A stretch of DNA of 64,000 nt from Tetrastigma voinierianum (lineage: Eukaryota; Streptophyta; Magnoliopsida; Vitales; Vitaceae). The DNA is taken from positions 204,088-268,087 of the forward strand of contig JAEQBH010002434.1 of NCBI GenBank assembly GCA_016808115.1, given 5' to 3'. Below, piece after piece: positions 1 to 12,005 of this stretch. The first letter of the stretch is position 1. Each line of letters opens with the position of its first letter. The notes beneath the pieces were generated by a model. It saw nothing but the letters and a program-made list of their open reading frames with translations, was not told where the DNA came from and ran no database searches. The translations under genes were made by a program, and so were the position numbers.

Positions 1-154
1 AGGTATGTGTTTCTAACCCTCATACATTGCTAGACATCAACAGTGAAGAGCTACGAAATGCCCTGGTCAAGATAGGACCATATACTTTCAGTTCACTAAA
101 ACAATAGCTAAAAACCGTGCATCAAATTCTAGGCAATACAAATCTTCAACTTGA

Positions 155-160
155 TTTATT
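155..160 (-). terminator. Possible poly(A) signal of FAH
   Basis: AATAAA on the minus strand, 36 nt beyond the FAH stop codon at 196-198. It is the nearest canonical hexamer, but plant poly(A) signals are loose and no transcript end can be seen. Confidence 0.3.
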
Positions 161-195
161 ATTCTTCAACTTGATCACCAGTGCCAACATTTTCC

Positions 196-3100
196 TCAAG
201 GAGATGATGGTAGAATCTTGCCTGAGCATGCTCCGAACCCAACTTTGTAACCATCGCCCTGCAAATAGACCCGAATTTCAAGCCATCTTTAGTGCAAAAA
301 CATATATGTGTATCTGATAGGTCTAGTCAAACCCTAAAACCAACCTACTGGCATGAAACGGAAACAAAACTAATACATGAAACCTAAAATCAAACGTGCA
401 GAAACTAATAAATATTGGGATAGAAAATAATAGATAATGGGATGAATGAATAATGGGACTTCAAACTGAAAACTAAGACTGATTCTTTGGGAAGGCTGCT
501 GTCGTCCGAGATTTATGTGGTGGTTGAGTTTATGACTTATCAGTTTCCCAACATGAAACTTCAAGAAGAAGATGAAAAAAGAAAAAGAAAAGTTCCAGCT
601 TGTTAGCTCTCTATCACTGCACAGTTTCAAAATCAATGGTTTGACTGACAGTTGGCCTCAGATGTTGAAGGAGCGCCAAAACGATATTTTGTTTATTGAC
701 AATCGTGACAGTTTGGGTCAGGGTGAGACTAAGAGCATTGAGTAATGACGTTAGTTCAATTCATGAGTTCAAATAAATATGTAAATACTAACCTGGCAAT
801 AACCAGTGATAGTGACTTCATCTCCATCTTCAAGAAATCCATGGGTTGTTCCATTCAAAGATAGCGGCTTTTGTCCGTTCCATGTTAATTCTAGCAAGCA
901 TCCAAAAGATTCTGGTTCCTGTGTCAAATTCATGTGGCAGATGAACTTCGGTTAAATATCCAAGAAACTAAAAAAAGGAGGGTAGAACAAGAGCATTATG
1001 ACATCTTCCTATAATAAACAAAATTAAATCATACAGGTCCGCTTATGGTTCCAGTCCCAAGGAGATCGCCTGGCCTTAAGTTACAACCATTGATTGTATG
1101 GTGTGCAAGTTGTTGAGTCAATGTCCAATATCTATTCCATAGATGGAAAAATATTAAAAATTAGTCAAGATACAGATGTAATATAACACATTAATTAATG
1201 AGTTTGTTTAAAAAAATTAGCAGCCAAACAAGTACCCATTAAAATTATATAACTAAATAAGTTCAAGAAAGTCTTTTTTTAGGGAATTTTGCTATTATTC
1301 AGTAACAACACAAGTGGCATGTGAGGCTTTCAGAATATATAGCACCAACCCTCTATATAAATTGATGGCTCTCTGTAAAATATCTATTTTTGCATTACAG
1401 GTAAAACTTTTAGATGGGTAATTCCTAAGAACACTGAACATGGTAGAGTTGAAAATCCTTACAAGTGCTTTAAGTTACTCCTTGTGACGATGCATGAATT
1501 TTTTTGTTCAGCAGGTTTAATCCCAACCTTGCAAAAACAAAATGAAGTTTCATTATTATAATGGAGAATCTACAGCAATCCCCAAGTGCATTTTTCTTAA
1601 AATTATACATTTTAGAAAGGAAGAAAGTACAGAAAGCCCTCAAAGATGTTCAATTGTAGATTACAGACCAACAAAAACACGACAAACAATTCCAACGTTA
1701 TACATAAACAGGACATATTGATGAGCAAATAAATATTATAAGGAGTTTCAAGTTTGCTTAAAGCAGTTTGATACTACCTCTAAGGAAATGTCATAGTTAT
1801 TGGATATTTTTTCAGCCAGATACGGCAAGGGAGGAGGGTCCTGCAATTTGCAGCAAACAAATTATGGCACCTTACTAACTGGTAAGTAAATTCTACACAA
1901 GAAATGTGAGAAATAAACTACGAACAGAGTTTCTGTTATGAAAAAAACAAACTGTTTATGTGATTAGCCACCTGTTTTGGAGCATCACAGGCAAAGGGTT
2001 CCAGAGCATCAAGGGTCACAATCCAAGGGGATATTGTAGTACCTAAAGAGGCCAAGATAAAAATGTAACTGCCTGCAACAGGAAACTAGAGGCTAAATGG
2101 AATTGAAAGTATGACGTTATGACTTCTTACCAAAACTCTTCCCAAGAAAAGGCCCAAGAGGCACATATTCCCATGCCTGGATATCTCTTGCTGTCAAAAC
2201 CAGGTTCTTGTCAAGAGAGAACTGATATTAAACCCAGTGAAAACTTGGAAATTAATCAATTAAAAAAAGTGTGTACCACTCCAGTCATTCATAATCACAA
2301 GTCCAAATATATGATCTGCAGCTTCATTAACATCCACAGGCTTCCCTAATTCATTACCAGGACCAACTATAGCAGCCTGGGCACAACAGAAAAGGGCATA
2401 CAATTAACAGAATCAGACACAACTCATCTCACAACAAAAAACTGGTGCAATTGCAATAAATTCATCGTAAAACAGAAATTGATAATAATTTCATCACAAG
2501 ATTCTTATAGCAAACTTCATAGCCTACTAATCACATAAAAACACATATCAACTAACCATTTCTAGCTCGAAGTCTAGTTTTCGTGAAGGTCCAAAATATG
2601 GTGAACCACCACTTGGATGCCCTTGACCTCTGGAAGAAAGCAAAAAGAGTAGGAAATGAGACATGATCCAGATGAATGAGATGAATTAGAAACTTTTTTT
2701 TTTCTTTGATGGGTAAAAAGATTCTAAACAATACCATCTTAACTCAGCCTATTAAAGACTCTAAGCACCATTGTAAAAAGATATTCATGTAGTCTTCGTG
2801 CTGATTTTAGTCAAATTCACCCAAATAGAGCTGAAAAAAGTGACTAGTGATAATAAATAATAACTATAGTGATCTATTCCTGCACCAAATTTTGCTTCCT
2901 TTACTCCATTATTTGTCTCTTTGGTTTGTTGTTGTATCACAATAAGGACAAGGCAATGGTGAAGAAAACATGCATCACTCTAAACAAAATATAAAGAGAA
3001 TGGTTGATCCCCATTTCATTTTTAGCATCTTTTACTCCATTGTTCATTTTTATGCTTTGTTGCTTCTCATAAGAATAATACAAGGCAAGAGTGGACTAGT

Positions 3101-4733
3101 TGCAACCCTATCCTCAGCAAGACTGGCATACAGACATATAGGCATATATACTTTTTTGATAGGTACATATAAGCATACATACATTCCTCTTGATTTTGAC
3201 AACCCTTGTTGATATTAAAAATAAAATTTAAGCAAGTTGAATTTCTTACTTTGGCCGAATAAGATCAGTTCCAGATATAACAATAGAAGATGCCCGCCCA
3301 TGATATGCAATAGGAAGGTGGAACCTGAAAAACAATTGACAATTTCCAACTTGAAGGTTTAAATTTTGTTCACAAAAAACGTTACAGTTATACTGGACCA
3401 ACTACTATTTCCCATAAATCACAAATTGACACACCAGTTTGCTCCAATCGGGGTCTCTGGTCCACGAAATATGAGCCCACAGTTCTTTGCATGATGCATG
3501 GATGAAAAGAAGTCTGTGTAATCCCCTATCACCATAGGAAGACACATTTCTACCTTGTTCTGAAGGATCAAACACGAAAACCGGTATTAGAAAGTCAAAT
3601 GTTGCTAGACTATAGAATATGTAGAACCCTACACGCATTTTACCAGTGGCAAGAGTGCTTGTTCCCTCAAGCTTGCATTGTCACGCAATGTTGGTTCAGT
3701 AGCTGCATCAAAAAATCAAGAATCGTTTGTTTCTTTATAATTTTGTTGGAGATTAGTTAATTTTTAAAATAACACTCTGTGGAGGCTCTTTTGTTGGGAG
3801 CTCTTTGTCTAATTTTCTCTTTGCACATAGAAAAAGAAAATTATCATAAAATCAAAGCATTATAGAAAATGAGCATACATGACAGCAGCTTTTGAAGTGT
3901 GAATCGAGCTTCCTTCCATGCAGGCCGCCCCATTCCCATGAACTTGTTGAGATTCGGCTGCCACCAAGACAACAGCAAATTCCAAGCATTTCTCAGTAAC
4001 TCCACCACACTCTCAAATCAGTAGTCATAATTACAATGAAACAGTCACCATAAAATGTATTCATCAGAAACCATGTCATAGAAGGAAATTTTAAATAAAA
4101 ATAAAAATAAATAGAAAAACTAGTAGAATAATAAGAAAACAATTGTAGAATACAACCAAAATATTGCAACCTAAGAACTTATAAAAAAAAAAAAGATTGC
4201 AACCTAAGACTATGTCTGGTTGGCGAGAAAAATAATATAGAATTCGAGATCTCTGTTTCCGCGACTTAACTTTTTAGTAAGAAAATCAACAAGTCCAGCT
4301 ATACTCCTAGGAACTATTCGGTTATATACCCCTTCGACATTTTCCTTCTCTTTTCCACAAGTTTCTCAGCAACCAAACAGGACACCGCAGACTAACAAAA
4401 ATCAAATCAACAACCATAATCCACAGAGCACCAATCCTCGAAATACATAGTAAATTTCAATCTCCACATCCAAACAAAACGACACCGCCTAGCATCAGAG
4501 AGCAACATGCACAACCCAAATCAACTAACCTGGAGGAAACAATCGGATTTTCCGAGAATCGGACCGTCGAACAGACCGGCGGACTGAACCTCGGAAAGAT
4601 CTAAAACGTAGTCTCCGATCGCCACGCCCGGCCGAGCCTCGGCAGACGGTCCAGGCCGGAAAACACCATACGGAAGGTTCTGGATAGGGAAGTGAGAGTC
4701 GGGATGCACTTCGATGAACGACTTCAGAGCCAT
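196..4733 (-). CDS. FAH: Fumarylacetoacetase (fumarylacetoacetate hydrolase), complete 14-exon gene
   Basis: Last step of tyrosine degradation: hydrolyses fumarylacetoacetate to fumarate and acetoacetate, in the cytosol (no targeting peptide seen). The Arabidopsis orthologue is known as SSCD1. Exons read on the minus strand: 4530-4733, 3879-3957, 3644-3702, 3435-3559, 3250-3324, 2557-2629, 2277-2376, 2131-2190, 1972-2042, 1778-1840, 1463-1527, 1035-1131, 793-918, 196-258. All 13 introns are GT-AG and phases join without a shift, giving 1260 nt or 419 residues, the usual family length. The N-terminal SH3-like domain (about residues 1-115) starts MALKSFIEVHPDSHFPIQNL. The catalytic domain keeps GDYTDFF (D130), HHAKN (H137, the catalytic histidine), R146, Y163, ELE (E202, E204), NDWSARD (D236), K256 and GTGTISG (T353), matching the known metal and substrate ligands of FAH. 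It ends KILPSSP-stop. No sign of decay, in sharp contrast to the rest of the window. Confidence 0.96.
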
Positions 4734-5400
4734 GGCTGCTGTAAAACGACGTCGTCCGGGGTGTCAGAGAAGTGACGGAAGTGCGATTACAGTGAAGCTT
4801 GGAGAAATGGGGAAATAAATAAATTTTTATTTTTATTATAAATATTAAAAAAATGGGGAAATTGTAGATTTGGTGTGGTAGGTGGGATCAGCAGCCAACC
4901 ACGTGGTAGATGGCCACCAATCACTCAGTCTCTTTTGTTATTTTTTAATTTGTTGCATTTATGTACATGAGCCTAGTTCAATTGTTTAAGTTTATTTAAA
5001 TGATGGACATGGGAAAGTGATTCGAGTCTTTTAATGAAGACAATTTCTTATATTATATTAAAAAGTAATTATCTTTAAAAAAAAATTCTTGGCATTTGCA
5101 AAGCCTAAGGTCCTTTAGAGCAACTCAATAGTGGAGTAAAATCGGGGCTTAGCCAAATAGATGTTGAAGAGAAAAAAAATTAGCTCTCAGCGGTGGGTGT
5201 GGACCAAAGTATAGTTGATGAGCGGTGATGTTTAAATGTGAATGGAAATACCGTGATTCTTTGTGCATCAGAAAAACCCCAAACGACCTCGTTTATAGCG
5301 GTGGAAGCCCGGGGTAAAGCGAGCAGCGGGCATTCTCAAACGGAGATTCCTGACATTGCAAGCACACATTGAACCATTTTAAAAATTAACAACTAAAACA
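4734..5400 (-). promoter_or_regulatory. 5' UTR and promoter side of FAH
   Basis: Region upstream of the FAH start codon (transcription runs right to left). A perfect 10-bp palindrome ACGACGTCGT lies at 4746-4755, only 12 bp from the ATG; its GACGTC core resembles bZIP (C-box type) sites. A TATA-like stretch (TATTTATAAT on the minus strand) lies near 4835-4843. The rest is AT-rich with a GC-richer patch from about 5270. The transcription start is not determined, so both assignments are inference from position. Confidence 0.4.
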
Positions 5401-5403
5401 ATT

Positions 5404-5682
5404 TCAATAAATAGAGAAAGAGCGACGATTTTGAAGCAGAGATTTTTCGCGGTTGAAATCTGGCGATGCGAGCGAAGAAGAGGAGGAAAGCCAGCCGTAC
5501 TCGGTCATGCGTCGTGTTAAATCGCCGGTGTGCGCCCGACTCATGGTCGTCGTCGTTGTTCGCCATCGCGTCACTTCGACCACCGCAAACGTTGATCCAA
5601 ATCCAGATTCTACGTACTTGGCCGCTATACCGGCATCATGTGAGATCTTGATTATGGCGGCCGCCCGGTAGAAGCGCCGCAT
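5404..5682 (-). other. Unassigned 92-codon ORF in a CpG-rich island
   Basis: An open frame starting MRRFYRAAAIIKISH and ending near RRSFSIY. It lies in a locally GC- and CpG-rich patch (about 5270-6040), unlike the AT-rich surroundings. Two plus-strand frames over the same bases are also open (5453-5671 and 5466-5651), which is expected of a stop-poor GC-rich stretch. I recognise no domain in any of the three. It could be a first exon of a neighbouring gene, a CpG-island promoter shared with FAH, or chance. No supporting splice site or partner exon was found. Confidence 0.15.
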
Positions 5683-5750
5683 CTTCCATCCAGCTCGCTC
5701 TGGCTGGAGCAGCAGACGTGGGAAGTCGTTTTTAGGCTGACGGCGTGGTG

Positions 5751-6033
5751 AAAACGGCGTCGTTTCTTTTTCTTTATTTTTAAATAAATAACAAAGCAGC
5801 GTCGTTTTTCGTAATGCTTTATCAACGGCGTCATTTCGTAAGCTTCTTTATCAAGCAGCGTCGTTTGAAGTAGCTATCACTAACCCAAAAATACGTTGTT
5901 TTGGGTATGTGGCACTCCAAAAAAGCCAGTTTCTTGACGGTTGTATCAGCGGCGTCTGTTTGGTATGGTAAATTCAAAAAAAGTAATTGCGAGCCAAAGC
6001 GAAAAAAAATGACAAAGCGGCGTACGTTTTGAC
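5751..6033. repeat. Cluster of GGCGTCGTTT-like motifs
   Basis: Six or seven imperfect copies of (A)(G/C)(G/A)GCGTCGTTT spaced about 20-60 bp: 5751-5765, 5796-5807, 5823-5836, 5855-5866, about 5892-5901, 5949-5963 and 6018-6033. The 5751-5765 copy is a near-palindrome (AAAACGGCGTCGTTT). The related ACGACGTCGT sits in the FAH leader at 4746-4755. Mutated copies (TCATTT, GTTGTT, TCTGTTT) show decay. Function unknown. Confidence 0.55.
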
Positions 6034-6039
6034 CCGAAC

Positions 6040-8040
6040 CAATTTTGCAAATAATTAGCTAAATTTTTATCAACTAATTATTTTCAATTTATAATATTAT
6101 AAATAAAATAAGATTAATAAATGAAAAAAACATAAATCATATTTTCTTGAATAATTTAAAATACAAATTTAAATATAAATCTTTACTTGATATGAATTAA
6201 TTTATTTTATTATAATTCGCATTACATATATTTCATTGAATATTCCATTAACTATTTAAATAAATTGTTTTAGTAATTTCCACTTAGGTTATCGTATAAT
6301 TTGATTCAGGTTGCATAATGAGGAAAATGACATCTCCTCCAAAAATCTGGGGTGGGAAAATCTTTCTTAAATGAGGAAGAGCGTGACCTTTGTCATATCT
6401 TGGATGACCTGGCACGGAATCTGCAGTTGTCGGTATTAGGCGTAGATGCCGAAAGTTTTAGGATCGAGTGATAGCGAGTTTTGGAACCAATGTTGATTGA
6501 CCATCCACGGACATGTTCTGCACAAAATCGATGGGATAGAATCAGAGCATTATTGTACAAAATATGGCGTGGGATCTGCCCGCAGGATTACAAATAGATG
6601 AAGTGGAGCAAACATGTGGCGATGTCGATTATCTATTATAATTTTACAGTGATATTTTATTGAAGATTTATTTATTTCTAATTTTATTTTAAGTCATTGC
6701 AAGCTGAATATATCTTTCAAACGAGATGTTAAGTCTGTGGATTTATGACGTTCATTTAGGAAGTGCCATCATGATAAGTGGATGGATTATGCGCAAAGAA
6801 AACAACCCAAAAGCCCAGCTCACTGTTTGTAGAGACTCAAATTACACATCTCTTGACTCGGATCGAGAATCAGTATAGCAATCTGACAGTTAACTCTCGA
6901 GGAAGATACGCGGGAAGAAAAACGGTGAAAGCGTTTTGTGGGGCTTCAATAAAGTAAGGGAGTCAACGGATCTTCTGTAAATTCTATTGAATCGATTCAT
7001 GGATTATCGAGTGAAGAAAGAAAGAATTTTTATGAGGAGGCCAGCAGTGCGAAGGCAATGCGAGAGGGAGGATGTGCAGCTGGGTGATGACAATCATGCT
7101 TTGAAGATAAGATGTAGAAGGAGCAGAGATAGGTTCTGGAGATGATCTCGATGATGCCGTGTATAAAGACATCTCACGCATGTCAGCATTCAGGCAAACA
7201 CTATTACTTAATTCGTAAGCGTGCGATTATAGCGCTTAATGAAAAATGCAGAAGTAGCTTGACTTTATTATAAGCAGTTCTTGGCTGTTTTATTTTGTTC
7301 TCATTTAAATTTTTGTTTGCTACTTAAATGAAATATTCAAATTATCTATGTCATTTACCGTGTGTAAATGATTAAAAAATATACATAGCCGTCAGCGGAG
7401 TCTTTTATCAACTCAGCGGATCACGTTTTCTATTAATCCGAGCTTTTTATTTTAACCTACATTTGGCAAATTATATATTTTCATTATTTTTATAAAATTA
7501 CAAAATTTTTAAATTAATTAATATTGTAACCAAAAAATTTTCAACTAAAAAATTATTAATTAAATATTTTATATTTATATTTATTGATTTAATTAAATAT
7601 TTATGTGTTTGTTTACATTTTTAATTGAATATTTATATTTATTTTAAATTTTAATTAAATATTTATTTATCTTTTTAAATCAAACTTATAGTATATGGGT
7701 GATATAAATGATGAAGGTACATGATTAATTATTAAGGAAGAAAGGAATTAAAATTGGAATAGATTTAGTATAGATATGAAATTTTAGATGTTCGCTCAAG
7801 AGATCTTCTATTAAGAATTTTAAATTTAAATCTCAAAAGTAACTTTTTTGAGAAAAAATGAAACACTAAATCATTTTTATTTTTGTAAGCGTTGAGTCTT
7901 AAGGAAACGATAAGTAATTATTTTATGTTAATAAAAAAGCTTTAATGAGTTCTCGAAGAAAACCTATGTACTGCACAGAAATACAGAGGAAAGTGCCACT
8001 GAAAGAGGGAGCAGCAAGGGCTAATTTCTTTAGAGAAAAA
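6040..8040. other. AT-rich intergenic DNA
   Basis: I see no gene here. Very AT-rich stretches (about 6050-6290 and 7430-7700) flank a more complex part (6300-7220) that has short chance ORFs only and no recognisable domain, LTR end or tRNA. Confidence 0.5.
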
Positions 8041-8235
8041 AGCATGAAGTGAAGTGGGACGATCATGGAGAGAGGAAGACTAGGAATCGAAGGATGACTG
8101 ATGAAGGGAGATGGAAGATGAGATTGAGGCTAACTTTGTTAACTGGCCGTCTATTTTTTGCTACTGTATGTGCGAGGATAAAGGTTGGCCATGGAATTAA
8201 AACCTCTCTGACAGTCGAGAGCTACTGGGGAGGGT

Positions 8236-8469
8236 GTGGGGTTTTGCCTGCTTTCCAAGAAGATCTATGAACTTTGGAGACCGAAAGCACATGTGGAACT
8301 TGTGGCGCTGGACAGCAAAAGTAAGGAAGACTCGGGTGAGGAACCACAAAGGAAAGAGGCCACTAACTTTGGGGGAGAAAATGCAACAATCAATCCAAAA
8401 ATCTTGGAGAGTTACAACCCTTGGATGTTGGCACGGAGACTACCTAGAAGGATTCAACCTATCAAATAA
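8236..8469 (+). pseudogene. LINE (L1-type) ORF1 remnant, DUF4283-like
   Basis: The 77-codon frame contains KIYELWRPKAHVELVALDS near its start, like the LWKPKG..EVIDLG segment of plant L1 ORF1 proteins (DUF4283), and ends YNPWMLARRLPRR, like the YGPWMLVxxRxRR segment that follows the zinc knuckle in the same proteins. The part between them (the FxxxExA helix and CX2CX4HX4C knuckle) is missing, so this looks like an internally deleted nucleic-acid-binding ORF1. An overlapping frame at 8234-8518 is out of phase. No endonuclease or RT of a LINE is visible nearby. The call rests on two short motifs in the right order. Confidence 0.4.
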
Positions 8470-9589
8470 AGAAAGGAGGGAGCGGGGGATGGAAATGAGG
8501 AAAAGAATGTGTCAATAACTTGCAATCAAGATAGAAAAATCCATTTTCAGAAAGCCATCAGGTTTGATGTCCTCGACTGGGAAGGAGAGGAGAATATGGC
8601 ATATGATTTTAATGAATAAATTATGGCATATCATATGGGAAGGAATTCAGAATACGGTGAGTACCCCGGAAAGGCAAGCGAGTGAATGCACAGATTTAAA
8701 ATAGAAGACAAACCATAGGTTGAGTGGGACTGGTAGGTGAATTCCTCATATAGTACGTGGTGAGAAACAGAAGGATTAAACCTTCAAAGCCATGGTATCA
8801 GAATAGGCTCGTATCTGCAACCCCAGATCGGAAGCGTCAGGAAATAGTTTTTATTATTTAATAGTTTATTTATTTAATCGTACTTTTGGCCCAAGCTAAG
8901 TCCATATTGTTTTCTGTATATAAATTTTCGTTGAAAACAACCAAATCCATAAATTATCTGGATCTGAAGTAATATAATTAGAGCTGAAGTCAGAGATATG
9001 ATCTCATGAGGAATGTGGGGTTTAAGCAAGGATTATTTCGTATAGTCAGTCGTTTCACTGTTAAGCGAGAAGGTGATTTGGAACGATGATTAACTACAAT
9101 TTAAACTAAATTAAACTATGCTAACTCTTGAAAATCAACAAATGATTGAAGTGAAATTGAAAGAAAAACTCTAATGATTAATGCTAGGGCCGGTTGTCTC
9201 CATTGATGGGTTTTACGACACAACCATAAAATCCCCATGCCACTTGAATAATATATCTCGTACCTAAAGACCGAATATAGAGTTTACATTTTCCAATATA
9301 TACCCTCAATTTCTCACACCTGTTCTATTTATACTTTGATCCTTCTAGGTCAAATAATGCAATCCCAATTTCTAATAAGATGGTCCTTGGGAATTCTATT
9401 AGTGCCTTTTGATCCTTAAATTAACCGCATAAGATTAAATGATCTCTCTCTGTGGAGTACCTAAGTACTAAGCATTATAGTTTCCTAGATCTCTTTTAGT
9501 TAAATTATACTTAAAATACCTAAAATTTTATAATAATTTTTATTATATATTAAAGTATAATTAAAGCAAACTTGGGTTTCAGGAAAATA

Positions 9590-11672
9590 CGATAATTATT
9601 AAATAATTGAAAATTGAATGAAATGTGAGCATATGATTAAGTATTATATTGCTAAAGTATGCCGAAATTGATGAGCCAGGGTAACCAAGTAAAAAATAAC
9701 AAATTTGGAGTTGTAAAATGAGGACCTAAAGATTACGTGAATAAGCTTAAATCTTAAAGTGGATAAATGATAAATAGAAGTGAATTATGAAGTTAGATAT
9801 TCAGAAAAGTAGTGAGTTTATTAGTCAAACATATAACAATGTGTAGTTGAAAACAAGCCAGAGTTTTTTGTGGATCCTGGGATAACTTTATTGACCAAGT
9901 AGTTTGAGGAGAGGTTGAGGAGAAAGGAAAAGAGTATTAAAGAATGGGGTGATTTCTTGTTCAGCAGTAAAGTGATCAGAACGTCTTGGGAAGAAGTTGG
10001 GAGGATAACGGAGATGACTGTGAGCTAAGAATTTACAAATGGATGAAGAAGATGGTTAGAGAAAGGCCTAATCCATGTGGTTTCAGCTGTTGTTTCTTGG
10101 GTTTAGGATATTGAATATTATTGAAGTGAATTCATCTTTGTTTGTGGTTTTGAGGTTTTGAAAATGGTAGAAGTGTAAAAGTGTGTAGAATAATCAGAGC
10201 ACCGACGTTGTTGAAGAAATGAAGGCCCCCTCTTTCGGCTTTGCTATAAGTGCAAGTTGCTCTATTCTTAGCGTGAACTCTTATTCACATGAGTCATTTT
10301 GGATTTTGTTTTGAACACCGTATTGTATCGATTATTTAGAACCATTAAATTGTGGGGGTTAGGCTAAAATTGACTAAGTGAAACGTAAGCCAGTACTGTT
10401 GCTGGCGATATTAGTTAAGTGTGATTAGTGCTAGTTCCTCAATGTGATGTGCTTGATTTTCCCTAGGGATGATGTGATCACTGACTGGATCGAAGTTGAG
10501 CGAATGAAGAAAGAGAGATTTGGTTTGTTCTATCTACTCCTTCTTATTTCAATGTTGTGATGTTTGTTCCCCAAATGCATAAGAAAAACATATTGATTTA
10601 CTTTAATTAGTTTGAAATGATGATTGTGAAATGTTGCATATGAAAATTGCATGATTATTTGAAAATAGTATTTATACAAATGTATATTGTATTGTATTTT
10701 GAAGCTATAAAAGGATTTGAGGCATATATTCGAATGTGTAGTTTAATTCGCATTAGGATAGATTAATTTATCCCAAATAAGGGTCACAGGTCGTGATCTA
10801 TGAAACAAATGTATTAGTGTCATTCAATTTGTAGTGATAGGACTGATGTCAGTAGTGTTCGCGAATTGATTTTTACAATAGTAGATTGTGGAAAACGATT
10901 AAGAAGGATGTCTTGTGTTATAAAATGAAATGTTTTTATATCGGCTGCTGACTCAGTGGGATTGTAAGGTAGTTAGATATCATATTATCTTTGAAATATA
11001 GGTTCACAGTGGATCAAGACCAAAACTGATTAGTTGAATTATTGATATTGGATTAGAAATCACAGTTAACAAGTGGAAATGAAAGCTGTGAAGTATGGTT
11101 GATTATAAATGATTTATCTTATATAAAGTGTATATTTGGATTGATCAAGTGGGCCATAGTGATGTTATGCTGAAATTATATGTATTATATTTGGCGTTGG
11201 AGTTATCGAAAATTTAAGTGTTTAGTAAGAATTGCCGTTTGGCTTGGCGAACGGAAGATGAGTTGTAGCCAGAACCACTGGCGTAAATCGCATGTGTAAT
11301 TTTCTCGATGGTGCGAGTGATTGTGTGGAGTTAGCGGACGAGGTTGAGGAGGCTGGAGTCACCAAGAAAATTGGCGGGTATGATCGGAAGCGCCATGCGT
11401 TCCTCCATTTCAAACGTTGATATTTGTAAAAAGCAAATTTGAACTCTGAACATGTTTATAAAGCTTAGAGCGCCTTCATTATAAATGTATTTTGTTAAAT
11501 GTTATGGGCTTATTAGTTTGTAAATGTTTATGGAGCACTGACAAACTATGGTGAGGCGAAGCATTATAAATGGAAATGTATTTAAATAAATAAGCTTAGT
11601 AGGCGTCACGGGTTTCAGTTCGGACTCACCAACCGGGTCGAATCGGGCTCGGGGGTCACTACATTAAGTTAA
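9590..11672 (+). mobile_element. Probable degenerate solo LTR, Ty3/gypsy (Tekay-like)
   Basis: No coding remnant. The stretch has the look of the long chromovirus-type LTRs elsewhere in this window: AT-rich with GA-rich patches, a GACTCAGTGGGATTGTAAGG segment near 10951, and an end rich in GGTCGAATCGGGCTCGGGGG (about 11635-11655) followed by a possible CA terminus near 11665-11672, like other LTR 3' ends of this class. No TG start or target-site duplication could be fixed, so the left boundary is arbitrary. Confidence 0.3.
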
Positions 11673-12000
11673 TTCACTTTTAACAATTATGAGACATTAG
11701 AGGTAGAAATCAATTCCTAAGGGGATGCTTCCAGCTGTCACTCTGAAACCTCTTGAGCTATAGGCCTCAACTTCACCCTTTAGCATACAACAATTAGATA
11801 AAAAATCTAGAAAATCAAAGAACTGCATACATACACCCTCAACACAAGCATGTATTCACAAAAATCATTCAATAAAAGCGTAAATTCGACACTAATTCAA
11901 CTTAGCCTTGGGAAATTCAGTCACTCTGCATGACCTGAAGCTGACAATATCATATTGCTCAGTAAATATTGAGAGAGATTAGACTCTAGGTGAGGTTTAG
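11673..12000. other. Left flank of element A
   Basis: Non-coding sequence without recognisable features, ending in a GAATA that may be one copy of element A's target-site duplication (12001-12005). Confidence 0.3.
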
Positions 12001-12005
12001 GAATA

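Noticed and set aside
2119..2349. Plus-strand ORF over FAH exons 7-8
   Set aside because: Antisense shadow of the FAH gene; the minus-strand exons are fully supported.
8793..8801. TGGTATCAG resembling a tRNA-Met primer site
   Set aside because: No LTR end immediately before it and no gag after it; nine bases can occur by chance in this much DNA.
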